DNA from: an uncultured Prevotella sp.
Lineage (GTDB): Bacteria; Bacteroidota; Bacteroidia; Bacteroidales; Bacteroidaceae
Assembly: GCA_944319935.1 (NCBI GenBank)
Contig: CALUFM010000026.1
Location: 1 to 32,261 of the forward strand
DNA: 32,261 nt
Reading direction: 5' to 3'
Positions 6,513-13,721 of the stretch are shown here, piece by piece. The notes beneath the pieces are model-generated. The model was given only the letters and a program-made list of their open reading frames with translations. It was not told the origin of the DNA and made no database searches. Each line of letters starts with the position of its first letter. Positions within the stretch are counted from its first letter, which is position 1. A program made the position numbers and the translations under genes.

Positions 6513-7514
6513 ATGGAGAAATCTTTTAAGCAACAGGAAACTATGGCTTTGCCTATTGAACGCAAGGCAATTGTGAAGGTACAAGATGAAGAGAAACATC
6601 CGAACTTCATCGAATCCAACACACAGGCAATCACATTGAAAGACCTGACGGAGAAGAACATAATACCCACGTTCTCCGATAATTCATTGACAATCAGCCA
6701 CCAGAACTTCATAGGAGCTGTAACAAAGGTTGCAAACAATGTATTTGGAGAACTTACACCCGTTGAATGCAGGGTTAGCCATCCGATTATTGGCCGTGTT
6801 CCATCAGCCCAGCACAAGAAAGCATTTGAATTGTTGGAAAGCGAAAAGACGGTGTTCTACCAACGCATGGCCTTTGTCTGCCACGTTCTTAATCTTTCAA
6901 GGGAAATCAACGGACAGATGGTAAACCTATGCATAGGAGGAGTCAGGGCATACAACGAGGACAAACTTTACAGCAGGAGGTCGCCGATGAAATTCAAGGT
7001 CTTTGTCGGTTGGCAGGTAAGGGTGTGTTCAAATCTTATGCTAACCTGTGATGGAAATTCTGGGATAGTCGAATGTATGACGGAAGCTGACATCATGCAA
7101 AAGACACTTGAGCTTTACAACGGATTTGAGCCAATGATGGATGAGACGCTGCAACGGTTGGAGAAATTGCATGACACGCCAATATCCGAGGAGCTGTTCT
7201 GTAAAATCATCGGTCGTATGAGGCTCTACCAAGCATTACCGGCCAAGGAACAAAAAGAACTTCCACCGCTTACCCTCGGCGACTCGACGGTAAACGCAAT
7301 GGTCAAGAACTACGTGACAAACGAGAACTTCGGCAAGAAAAACGGTGAAGACATAACCTGCTGGAACTTCCTGCAACTGGCCAACGAAGCCGTCAAGCAA
7401 ACCTACATTGACAAGTTCATAGACCGAAACCAGAACTGCACCGACTTTTCAATGGGCATACAAAGGGCGATTGAAGGCGAAGATACCGAAGGCTATTCCT
7501 GGTTCATCAACTGA
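6513..7514 (+). CDS. DUF3871 family protein
   Basis: This 333-residue protein matches the DUF3871 family, which as far as I know is confined to Bacteroidetes and usually sits in integrated elements. Recognisable conserved blocks are SHPIIGRVPSAQHK (about 89-102), LCIGGVRAYN (about 139-148) and KFKVFVGWQVRVCSN (about 161-175). The function is unknown; its regular linkage to recombination and replication genes in elements suggests a role in element DNA metabolism. The ATG follows AACAATTAAAAAACAAACAAA, a leader almost repeated before the nuclease gene at 8475. An intrinsic terminator lies 25 bp after the stop, so it is insulated from the next gene. Family assignment is firm, role is inferred. 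Confidence 0.88.
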   Translation: MEKSFKQQETMALPIERKAIVKVQDEEKHPNFIESNTQAITLKDLTEKNIIPTFSDNSLTISHQNFIGAVTKVANNVFGELTPVECRVSHPIIGRVPSAQHKKAFELLESEKTVFYQRMAFVCHVLNLSREINGQMVNLCIGGVRAYNEDKLYSRRSPMKFKVFVGWQVRVCSNLMLTCDGNSGIVECMTEADIMQKTLELYNGFEPMMDETLQRLEKLHDTPISEELFCKIIGRMRLYQALPAKEQKELPPLTLGDSTVNAMVKNYVTNENFGKKNGEDITCWNFLQLANEAVKQTYIDKFIDRNQNCTDFSMGIQRAIEGEDTEGYSWFIN

Positions 7515-7539
7515 CAACAAGCCGACAAACAAAATTTAA

Positions 7540-7589
7540 GGAGATACACAATTTCAAGACAATGACGATTTTGTGTGTCTCCTTTTTTG
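7540..7589 (+). terminator. Intrinsic terminator after the DUF3871 gene
   Basis: GGAGATACACAA pairs with TTGTGTGTCTCC around a ~20 nt loop and is followed by TTTTTTGTTT. It separates the DUF3871 gene from the annealing protein gene. Confidence 0.8.
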
Positions 7590-7639
7590 TTTGAGTATAT
7601 TAAAACTAAATCAACAACAACTTTAAAACACCAACGACT

Positions 7640-8389
7640 ATGGCAAAATTCCAAAGACCGAACCTTCCGAAAGACATTACGGAAGAAGAAAGAAGGGCTG
7701 TTATGTTCGACGCCCTTTACTCGCTTGACCTATCCGACAAACTGGAAAAGAGGGAGAATGACAAACTTAGTTACCTGAGTTGGGCAAACGCTTGGGTTGA
7801 ATTTAAACGCGCCTATCCTAACGCAAAGTACAGAATCATCAAGAACCAAGAAACCAACCTGCCTTACTTCAACGACCCGAATATAGGGATTATGGTTTAT
7901 ACAGAGGTCACAGCGGACGGACAAACCTACGAGATGTGGCTTCCTGTAATGAATGGGGCGAACAAAGCGATGAAGGAACAAGCCTACACCTACCAAGTCT
8001 ACGACACGTTCAAGAAACAATATGTCGAGAAAACGGTGAATGCCGCCACGATGTTCGACGTTAATAAGACCATAATGAGATGTTTGGTAAAGAACCTTGC
8101 GATGTTCGGATTAGGGCTTTACGTCTATGCAGGTGAGGACATTCCAAACGAGGAAACACTGCAAAATGACAACAACCTTCAGAAGAAGCAACAAACAAGA
8201 AGGACGAAAGCAACGACTATCCAGCAGCCAACACAAGAGAAATATGCAGGAATTAAAACAGCTTTGTCTTACTGCAACGACCAGACTTCGCTTATGAACC
8301 TTTACCGACAGCACCAAAATGAAGTGGAGAACAACGCTGAAATAAAGGCATTGTTCACCGAAAGGAAGCAGCAAATACAAGCCGCATGA
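7640..8389 (+). CDS. Sak-type (DUF1071) single-strand annealing protein
   Basis: This 249-residue protein fits the Sak/DUF1071 single-strand annealing family, which anneals complementary ssDNA during phage recombination. Diagnostic blocks are LSYLSWANAWVEFKRAYPNA (43-62), the strand YTEVTADGQTYEMWLPVMNG, and TMFDVNKTIMRCLVKNLAMF followed by GLGLYVYAGED. The C-terminal third is Gln- and Thr-rich and less conserved, as is usual in this family. The next gene encodes a RecB-like nuclease, so the two form a lambda-Red-like exonuclease/annealase pair. The start is the first ATG after an A/C-rich leader. Terminators lie upstream (7540) and after the nuclease gene (9452), so these two genes may form one transcript. 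Confidence 0.88.
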   Translation: MAKFQRPNLPKDITEEERRAVMFDALYSLDLSDKLEKRENDKLSYLSWANAWVEFKRAYPNAKYRIIKNQETNLPYFNDPNIGIMVYTEVTADGQTYEMWLPVMNGANKAMKEQAYTYQVYDTFKKQYVEKTVNAATMFDVNKTIMRCLVKNLAMFGLGLYVYAGEDIPNEETLQNDNNLQKKQQTRRTKATTIQQPTQEKYAGIKTALSYCNDQTSLMNLYRQHQNEVENNAEIKALFTERKQQIQAA

Positions 8390-8474
8390 TTTTCAAATGA
8401 AAAATGAATAATGAACAATGAAAAATCAGGCAAGCAGTGAATGATGAAAAATGAACAATTAAAAAACAAATGAA
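8390..8474 (+). other. AT-rich spacer with repeated ATGAAAAATGAACAAT
   Basis: The spacer between the annealing protein and nuclease genes contains near-repeats of AAATGAAAAATGAATAATGAACAATG. It has many out-of-frame ATGs and no stable hairpin. It ends with GAACAATTAAAAAACAAATGAA, the same type of leader that precedes the DUF3871 gene. Confidence 0.5.
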
Positions 8475-9407
8475 ATGGAAACGACAAGGATTGAATTAAA
8501 AGACAGCGGAGTGCTTTTCAACAAGGAACTCCACGAATATTGGCTGGGGAACAAACAGCTAAGCGGAATTACGGGAATGCTTCAAAGGCAACTGTTTCCC
8601 GACGAGTTTGAAGGAATACCCGACAATTTGCTCCAGGAAGCTGTACGATACGGGATTGAAGTGCATGAAAGCATAGAGGCGTTTGACACATCCTGGCTCA
8701 ATGACGGGACACAAGAAGTTAAGGACTACGTCAGCCTTTGCAATGAATACGGCCTTGTACATGAGAAATCCGAATACACTGTTACGGATGGAGAAAGCTG
8801 GGCAAGCAACATCGACAAGGTTTACAGAATGTCCGATGATACTTTCTCTTTAGGCGACATCAAGACCTACGGAACAATGACATCGGAGAAACAGGAAAAG
8901 GCGAGGTGGCAACTATCCGTGTATGCCTACTTCTTCGAGCTTCAGAACAAGGGCGCAAAAGTAGATAAGCTGTTCATCATCAATCTAAGGAACAAGGCAA
9001 GGACGGACGGGACTTTCGACCACAGAGCTGAAATCCTGCAAGTGGAAAGAATACCGTCACAAACTTGCAAGGAGCTTTTGGACGCCGATTTGCAAGGAAA
9101 ACAGTTTACAAACCCTTACTCAATACCAGACAAGTACAAGGAAAAGGAAAGCTACATCAGGCAGCTAATCCAGACCAAGAACGAGGTAGAAGCAAGACTA
9201 AGCGAAATAAAGTCCGAGATATTGGAAGACATGGAAAGGATTGGAGCGAGGACATGGGAGACGGAAACAATGAGGCTCACAAGGAAAATGCCGAGTGTCC
9301 GAACATCTTTCAACGCCGCAAAATTCAAGGAAGACCATCCCGAAATAGACTTCAAACCTTACGAAAGGACATCAAACGTTTCGGGTTCGCTTCTCATTGC
9401 AGTGTAA
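8475..9407 (+). CDS. RecB-like PD-(D/E)XK exonuclease
   Basis: This 310-residue protein has the motif layout of RecB/Cas4-like nucleases: His64 in GIEVHESIEAF, Asp114 in SNIDKVY, the core GDIKTYG with Asp128 and Lys130, and the downstream QLSVYAYFFE (Gln146, Tyr150) helix. These residues would bind the metal and cut DNA. The C-terminal region (about 225-255) is a probable coiled coil rich in Glu and Lys, then a basic tail. Next to a Sak annealing protein it most likely supplies 5'-to-3' resection for element recombination. The ATG at 8475 follows an A-rich leader. A terminator lies 45 bp past the stop. Confidence 0.85.
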   Translation: METTRIELKDSGVLFNKELHEYWLGNKQLSGITGMLQRQLFPDEFEGIPDNLLQEAVRYGIEVHESIEAFDTSWLNDGTQEVKDYVSLCNEYGLVHEKSEYTVTDGESWASNIDKVYRMSDDTFSLGDIKTYGTMTSEKQEKARWQLSVYAYFFELQNKGAKVDKLFIINLRNKARTDGTFDHRAEILQVERIPSQTCKELLDADLQGKQFTNPYSIPDKYKEKESYIRQLIQTKNEVEARLSEIKSEILEDMERIGARTWETETMRLTRKMPSVRTSFNAAKFKEDHPEIDFKPYERTSNVSGSLLIAV

Positions 9408-9451
9408 GGAACAACGAAAACAAGTAACACAACAATCAAAACCCAGTTCAA

Positions 9452-9501
9452 GACGGGGCGTATCACAAGAAAGAAAAACAAGTGGTGCGCTCCGTCTTTT
9501 T
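9452..9501 (+). terminator. Intrinsic terminator after the nuclease gene
   Basis: GACGGGGCGTATCAC pairs with GTGGTGCGCTCCGTC, with a few mismatches, around an A-rich loop, followed by TTTTTGTG. It ends the annealase-nuclease transcript. Confidence 0.75.
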
Positions 9502-9545
9502 GTGTTTATAAACTTCATGTAAAACAATTAAAAACACCCAAAACC

Positions 9546-10922
9546 ATGCTTTACTACAATTTCAACTACAAAGAGTTTCAGTACCGTTTCGGAATGACGG
9601 AACACGACAACGGAAAGAAAAGCAGACGCAATAAGGTTCTGCTGAACTTCATCAAGGACAGGAACCTCCTAAAGGAGTGCATCAAAAAGAACGACTTTAC
9701 CTTATTGAACATCCCCAACGTAGCGGAGTTCAAGAAAACGATGTTCAACAAAGTAATGGAGGAAGGCGGACAAAGCGAAAACCTGCCGTACAAGGTGGAA
9801 CTGATTAACTACACCTTCCGTTCAAGCAAGTACAGCACCGATGAAATGCGGGGACTTTGCGAGGACTCCTACGACAAAAGTTGCAGGTATATAAACCACA
9901 AGAACAACGGACGCATATTCAAGATGAAGGCTGGGAAGTTCATCCGCAACCTCATCCTTGAAACCGAGTTCGGAAGAAAACTGAGCGAGCCAACACTCAT
10001 CTATTTGCAGGAAACATTCTCCGAGGACTGGCAAACCTACTCCATGTCAACCCTTCCCAAGAACAACCTCTACGTCAACGACAATTTTCGCGACATCTAC
10101 AGCTCAAGCGAGTGCAAGGGAGACTTCTGCTCGTGCATGATGAACAGGGGTTTCCATACATTCTACAAGGACGCCGTAAAGGCAAGCGCGGCATACCTGA
10201 GGAACGCCGAAGGCAAAATCGTGGCACGTTGCGTAATATACAACGAGGTGCATGAGGAAGGCTCTGAAAAGGTCTGGAGATTAGCTGAAAGACAGTATTC
10301 CACAAACCAGGACAATCTTCTGAAACGCGCCTTGGTGGAAGCCCTTATCCGGGGAAACCACATAGACGGTTACAAGCAAGTGGGATTCGATTGTCACAAT
10401 TCAAAAGGTTTTGTTGACGTATACGGCAATTCATTGGAAGAAAAGAGGTTCTGGATAGACTGCGACCTTGAGACCTACGAGCTGTTGAGCTATCAGGACA
10501 GCTTCAAGTGGTACGACATATCAAAGCGCAGGGCCTATAATTTCTCCGACGTCCACTATGACTACTGCCTCGACACGACGGACGGAAGCATAGACGGGGA
10601 GGACGACGACGAGAATTACGACGAGTTCCACGACGAATACACCGACGCTGACACAGTGACGGTAATTTACCACGGAAGGGAGATGAGTTGCAGCGTTGAC
10701 AGCCTGGAGGAGTTCATTTGGATTGAGTCCGAGGAAATCTACTACCACAAGGACGACCTTGAGATATGCCCAGTGTGCGACGATTGGTTCTTGGAGAATG
10801 ACGGATACAAGTCAGAGCTTACGGGAGAGACATACTGTTGCGTTGACTGTAAAAACCGGGCCGAGGATGAATACAGGGAGGAGCATTGCCATGAGGAAAT
10901 CGAACTCGCCAATGCGGCATAA
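9546..10922 (+). CDS. Hypothetical protein with SCM-type domain and C-terminal zinc ribbon
   Basis: This encodes 458 residues. The N-terminal ~170 residues are basic and helical with no recognised motif. The middle section, from SECKGDFCSCMMNRGFHTFY through LRNAEGKIVARCVIYNEV and GYKQVGFDCHNSKGFVDVYG, resembles a domain seen in large phage proteins in which an SCM-G block precedes a GNAT-like 'vvGRALLW' strand; I do not know its function. A very acidic linker (Asp-Glu runs near 350-370) leads to a probable zinc ribbon with C408-P-V-C411 and C432-V-D-C435, then HCHEE. It stands alone between a terminator and the peptidase gene 38 bp downstream. A DNA- or nucleotide-modifying role is possible but unproven. 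Confidence 0.7.
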   Translation: MLYYNFNYKEFQYRFGMTEHDNGKKSRRNKVLLNFIKDRNLLKECIKKNDFTLLNIPNVAEFKKTMFNKVMEEGGQSENLPYKVELINYTFRSSKYSTDEMRGLCEDSYDKSCRYINHKNNGRIFKMKAGKFIRNLILETEFGRKLSEPTLIYLQETFSEDWQTYSMSTLPKNNLYVNDNFRDIYSSSECKGDFCSCMMNRGFHTFYKDAVKASAAYLRNAEGKIVARCVIYNEVHEEGSEKVWRLAERQYSTNQDNLLKRALVEALIRGNHIDGYKQVGFDCHNSKGFVDVYGNSLEEKRFWIDCDLETYELLSYQDSFKWYDISKRRAYNFSDVHYDYCLDTTDGSIDGEDDDENYDEFHDEYTDADTVTVIYHGREMSCSVDSLEEFIWIESEEIYYHKDDLEICPVCDDWFLENDGYKSELTGETYCCVDCKNRAEDEYREEHCHEEIELANAA

Positions 10923-10960
10923 TGAAAAACAAGTAAACAACAACTAAAAACGGAAAAATC

Positions 10961-11938
10961 ATGAACTACAAGTTATTGAAACAACTATACAAAATCCATT
11001 CAAAATCAGGCTTTGAAGGAGAAATCATCACCTTCATCTGCAAGTGGACAAGCAAGAATGTACCAAATTCAAAGCTCGATTTGGACTGGAACACTGGCAA
11101 CATTTACATAACCAAGGGAACGTCAAATGATTATCCCTGCATTGTCGCCCATTTAGACCAAGTACAGGAACACCATCCAACCGACTTCGTTGCCATAGAA
11201 ACACGGGACTTAGTCTTCGGTTACAGCCCCAAGGAAAGGAAGTTCTGCGGATTGGGGGCTGACGACAAGAACGGAATTTGGCTTGCACTGAAATGCCTTC
11301 AAAGGTTCGACGAAATAAAAGTGGCATTCTTTGTAGGCGAGGAAGTCGGGTGTATTGGAAGCTCAAAAGCCAAGATGGAGTTCTTCGAGGACTGTCGCTT
11401 TGTCATCCAGCCAGACCGAAGAGGAAGCCAAGACCTTGTTACAAGCATATCGGGACTGGCTTTATGCTCCGACGAGTTCATAAAAGACATACACCCTGAA
11501 AAGTTCGGTTACAAGGAAACTGACGGTTTGATGACCGACATCGAGCAACTGAAAGAGCAAGGCCTAAACGTATCCTGCGTCAACCTAAGCTGCGGTTATT
11601 ACGAGCCGCATACCGACAACGAGTACACAAGCAAGAAGGATTTGCTCAACTGCCTGCGCTTCATCGAGCATATAATCACCAACTGCAAGAAAACATACAG
11701 GCACAAGGCTGAATACGACGAGCGGGCGTATCTGAATTTCGCTTATTCCTCCTGGGACATCTACGACGAACTCTTTGAAATCATCCGTGAAGCCTTGCTG
11801 GCAGACCCGACGCTCACCCCGTCTGATATTTACGCTTTCTATGGCTCTGATTACCCTTTCACTATGGATGACTTCGCCATGGTTTACGAGGACGCGATGA
11901 ATGAAATCCTCTATGAAAAACAGGAAGATTGGCAATGA
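10961..11938 (+). CDS. M20/M42-like dinuclear zinc metallopeptidase
   Basis: This 325-residue protein has the metal ligands of co-catalytic zinc peptidases: HLD (His64, Asp66), the bridging Asp101 in GLGADDKNG, the catalytic EE pair (Glu127-Glu128) in FVGEEVGCIGS, Asp152 in IQPDRRG, and His217 in YYEPHTDNEYTS. The fold matches peptidase T/M42 or M28 relatives but is shorter than cellular peptidase T and has its own ~80-residue C-terminal extension. There is no signal peptide, so it acts in the cytoplasm, perhaps as an aminopeptidase or deacylase. Its presence among replication and recombination genes is unusual. It follows the zinc-ribbon gene by 38 bp with no terminator between, so co-transcription is likely. 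The substrate is unknown. Confidence 0.82.
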   Translation: MNYKLLKQLYKIHSKSGFEGEIITFICKWTSKNVPNSKLDLDWNTGNIYITKGTSNDYPCIVAHLDQVQEHHPTDFVAIETRDLVFGYSPKERKFCGLGADDKNGIWLALKCLQRFDEIKVAFFVGEEVGCIGSSKAKMEFFEDCRFVIQPDRRGSQDLVTSISGLALCSDEFIKDIHPEKFGYKETDGLMTDIEQLKEQGLNVSCVNLSCGYYEPHTDNEYTSKKDLLNCLRFIEHIITNCKKTYRHKAEYDERAYLNFAYSSWDIYDELFEIIREALLADPTLTPSDIYAFYGSDYPFTMDDFAMVYEDAMNEILYEKQEDWQ

Positions 11939-12002
11939 GAGTCGGTTGGTCTTATCTTGTTGAATATCAAGCAATTAGGCAAGTAAAAACAATCAATATT
12001 CC

Positions 12003-12092
12003 AAAACACGGCAAAACGCATTCCAAAAGACGGCAAATTACAATACAAAACGTGGCCTTTTACAATGCGATTTGTACCCTTTTGGAAATTGA
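12003..12092. repeat. Degenerate CCTTTTACAATGC-type intergenic repeat, copy 2
   Basis: Blocks such as AAAACGCATTCCAAAAGACG, GGCCTTTTACAATGCGATT and ACCCTTTTGGAAATT resemble the stretches at 5262-5330 and 29142-29240. An open frame from 11935 runs through it but looks like a chance translation. Confidence 0.5.
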
Positions 12093-12130
12093 ACAAGAAC
12101 CAACAAAACAACAACCAAAATGAAAGAACA

Positions 12131-12268
12131 ATGAAACACAAGAAAAACGAAAACCCAAGCGGCCTGATTATAAGGCTTTTCAGGCTGCCTAAGAAATTGG
12201 ATTTTAAAGGAAAGGAAGTCATTGTGAAAATCATAAAACACATAATCCGAAAGTCCTGTAAAATCTGA
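12131..12268 (+). CDS. Small basic hypothetical protein
   Basis: This encodes 45 residues, strongly basic (MKHKKNENPSGLIIRLFRLP, then KEVIVKIIKHIIRK), consistent with an amphipathic, nucleic-acid-binding or membrane-associated peptide. The ATG follows an AAAACAACAACCAAAATGAAAG-type leader cluster. A strong hairpin terminator begins 11 bp after the stop, which supports a real transcript ending here. No family is recognised. Confidence 0.45.
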   Translation: MKHKKNENPSGLIIRLFRLPKKLDFKGKEVIVKIIKHIIRKSCKI

Positions 12269-12278
12269 AATCTCCAAG

Positions 12279-12343
12279 AACAAGGGATATGTGAAAAGCG
12301 GGAATACAGTAAAACCCAAAATTTCACATATCCTCTTGTTTTT
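12279..12343 (+). terminator. Intrinsic terminator
   Basis: AACAAGGGATATGTGAAA pairs with TTTCACATATCCTCTTGTT over about 18 bp (one bulge) around a 24 nt loop, then TTTTTC. It ends the transcript carrying the 45-residue protein and possibly the peptidase gene. Confidence 0.8.
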
Positions 12344-12371
12344 CACTCATTAAACGGAAAATATTAAGATT

Positions 12372-12539
12372 ATGAACAGATACCATTTCAACGTGACAAT
12401 CAACGGCGTGAAATTCAAGGTTAACATCAACGCCAACAATTCAGTCTCGGCCTATGGAAAAGTCAAGAGAATTTATCCTATGGCAAGTAAGATAACCCTC
12501 ATAAGAGCGGAAAGAGTATGGAACCGAAATATGTTATAA
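12372..12539 (+). CDS. Small hypothetical protein
   Basis: This encodes 55 residues: a beta-rich start (MNRYHFNVTINGVKFKVNIN) and a basic C-terminus (KITLIRAERVWNRNML). The opening alternates polar and hydrophobic residues like a beta-hairpin, so a small beta-sheet fold is likely. Its last 22 nt overlap the start of the next gene in another frame, so the two are probably translationally coupled. No family is recognised. Confidence 0.55.
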   Translation: MNRYHFNVTINGVKFKVNINANNSVSAYGKVKRIYPMASKITLIRAERVWNRNML

Positions 12540-12745
12540 TCCTCGACTTCTGCACCGGTGCCTTGAACATCATCAAACTCACCGAGGAAGAACTGCAAGA
12601 ATCCGAGAACTACGACGATTTCGAGTCTTTCCTGTCAACCCTTGAAGACAAATACGGCTTCAGGCTCAATAACTGCCAGTGGATGACAACCGAGACATTG
12701 AGCATTTATTGGTATGAAAACGGACGGAAAACAGACAGAATTTAA
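12518..12745 (+). CDS. Small acidic hypothetical protein
   Basis: This encodes 75 residues, acidic, beginning MEPKYVIILDFCTGALNIIK, then a Glu-rich helix (LTEEELQESENYDDFESFL) and ending in an aromatic stretch (LSIYWYENGRK). The form resembles small phage-encoded accessory proteins of Bacteroidetes, but I cannot assign a family. It overlaps the previous gene by 22 nt and is followed after 16 bp by a clear terminator, so the pair makes a short transcript of its own. Confidence 0.65.
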   Translation: MEPKYVIILDFCTGALNIIKLTEEELQESENYDDFESFLSTLEDKYGFRLNNCQWMTTETLSIYWYENGRKTDRI

Positions 12746-12761
12746 TCACTAAACAACGACA

Positions 12762-12800
12762 GGACGACCCAAATGAAACGGGCCGTCCTTTTTTATTTTT
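12762..12800 (+). terminator. Intrinsic terminator at the end of the rightward module
   Basis: GGACGACCC pairs with GGGCCGTCC (one mismatch) around a 9 nt loop, followed by TTTTTTATTTTT. It ends rightward transcription before the convergent RloB-like gene. Confidence 0.85.
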
Positions 12801-12876
12801 CGTTAAACCGTGAAATATGAATTCAGTGAAAGTCAAGAATAATTTGACAAATAACCGGATTAACGAATTATATGAT

Positions 12877-13707
12877 TTATGTCAAACGCCTTTTCAAGGC
12901 CCTCCACTCTTCCTTATATTTCACAAATTCATCATACTCATTGGCATATCTGTTCAGTGTGTCAATAAGGTATCGGGCCATTTCATACATACGAGTTGCA
13001 AATAAAGTGGGGATGGCGTTTTCATCCTCACAATAATGCTTTGCGCTGTTTTCAATACCAACATTCATCCGCTCAAATGCAATACATGGATTCAAACCTC
13101 CTGGAACCAAAATATTCCCTAACGATTTTAATCTCTGGCTTCTCTCTGAAACAGTAAGGGGTATTAGTTGTTCCAAATCATGCTCCGGGTCACTCAGATA
13201 GCAATAATACAACCAAATTTCAAAACAAGGATTGCTTATAATCCACCGCCCCTGGCATTCAGCCGAAGTTTCTTTCATAATTTGCACCAACTGGTCATAA
13301 AATTCATCCACGTCAGACAAAAGGAAGACTTCATCCATCGCGTCGAGGTGAAATGTTTGGCCCTCTATTACGAACGCTCCGTTTTTATGAATTTCCAACC
13401 ATTTCGCATTCATTTGGTAAGGTTGCAATCCTTGCCCCTTTTCCGACATGAATACGACTCTTAGCGAATGCAGCCTGCGTTGCTTGATGAGTTCACGGAG
13501 AAAATCCTTTTCTTTCTTTTCACCGCCGGAAAGGACGAACACCAAGTTGGAAGACAGTACGCCTTCCGGTTTCTGGTATGCTGACGGAATCTTAGAGACA
13601 TCCAAATTATCCTGTCGGCTAACACCATTATCCGGCGTCGACTGGACTGCATCATTCGGGACACGCCCTGAAGCTCCTTTCGTATATGTCAGTTTCGATA
13701 AATCCAT
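12877..13707 (-). CDS. rloB: RloB-like (AbiLii-type) defence protein
   Basis: This 276-residue protein fits the RloB family, small Toprim-like putative nucleases paired with an ATPase in anti-phage systems (RloAB, AbiL). Visible motifs are the acidic entry GGEKKEKDFL (61-70), the SDVDEF acidic pair (Asp132, Asp134), and the family signature SNPCFEIWLYY (159-169). The first ~50 residues are a polar, probably disordered leader. It follows the ATPase gene by 14 bp on the same strand, so the two form one operon. By analogy with known pairs, the ATPase senses infection and RloB cuts nucleic acid, causing abortive infection; the trigger and target are unknown. Family match is good, activity is inferred. 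Confidence 0.82.
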   Translation of the reverse strand: MDLSKLTYTKGASGRVPNDAVQSTPDNGVSRQDNLDVSKIPSAYQKPEGVLSSNLVFVLSGGEKKEKDFLRELIKQRRLHSLRVVFMSEKGQGLQPYQMNAKWLEIHKNGAFVIEGQTFHLDAMDEVFLLSDVDEFYDQLVQIMKETSAECQGRWIISNPCFEIWLYYCYLSDPEHDLEQLIPLTVSERSQRLKSLGNILVPGGLNPCIAFERMNVGIENSAKHYCEDENAIPTLFATRMYEMARYLIDTLNRYANEYDEFVKYKEEWRALKRRLT

Positions 13708-13721
13708 ACGATGTCGTACAT

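Noticed and set aside
11935..12123. Frame of 62 codons whose ATG overlaps the peptidase stop
   Set aside because: Most of it translates the degenerate CCTTTTACA-type repeat, and the product has no protein-like pattern. A coupled small gene cannot be fully excluded.
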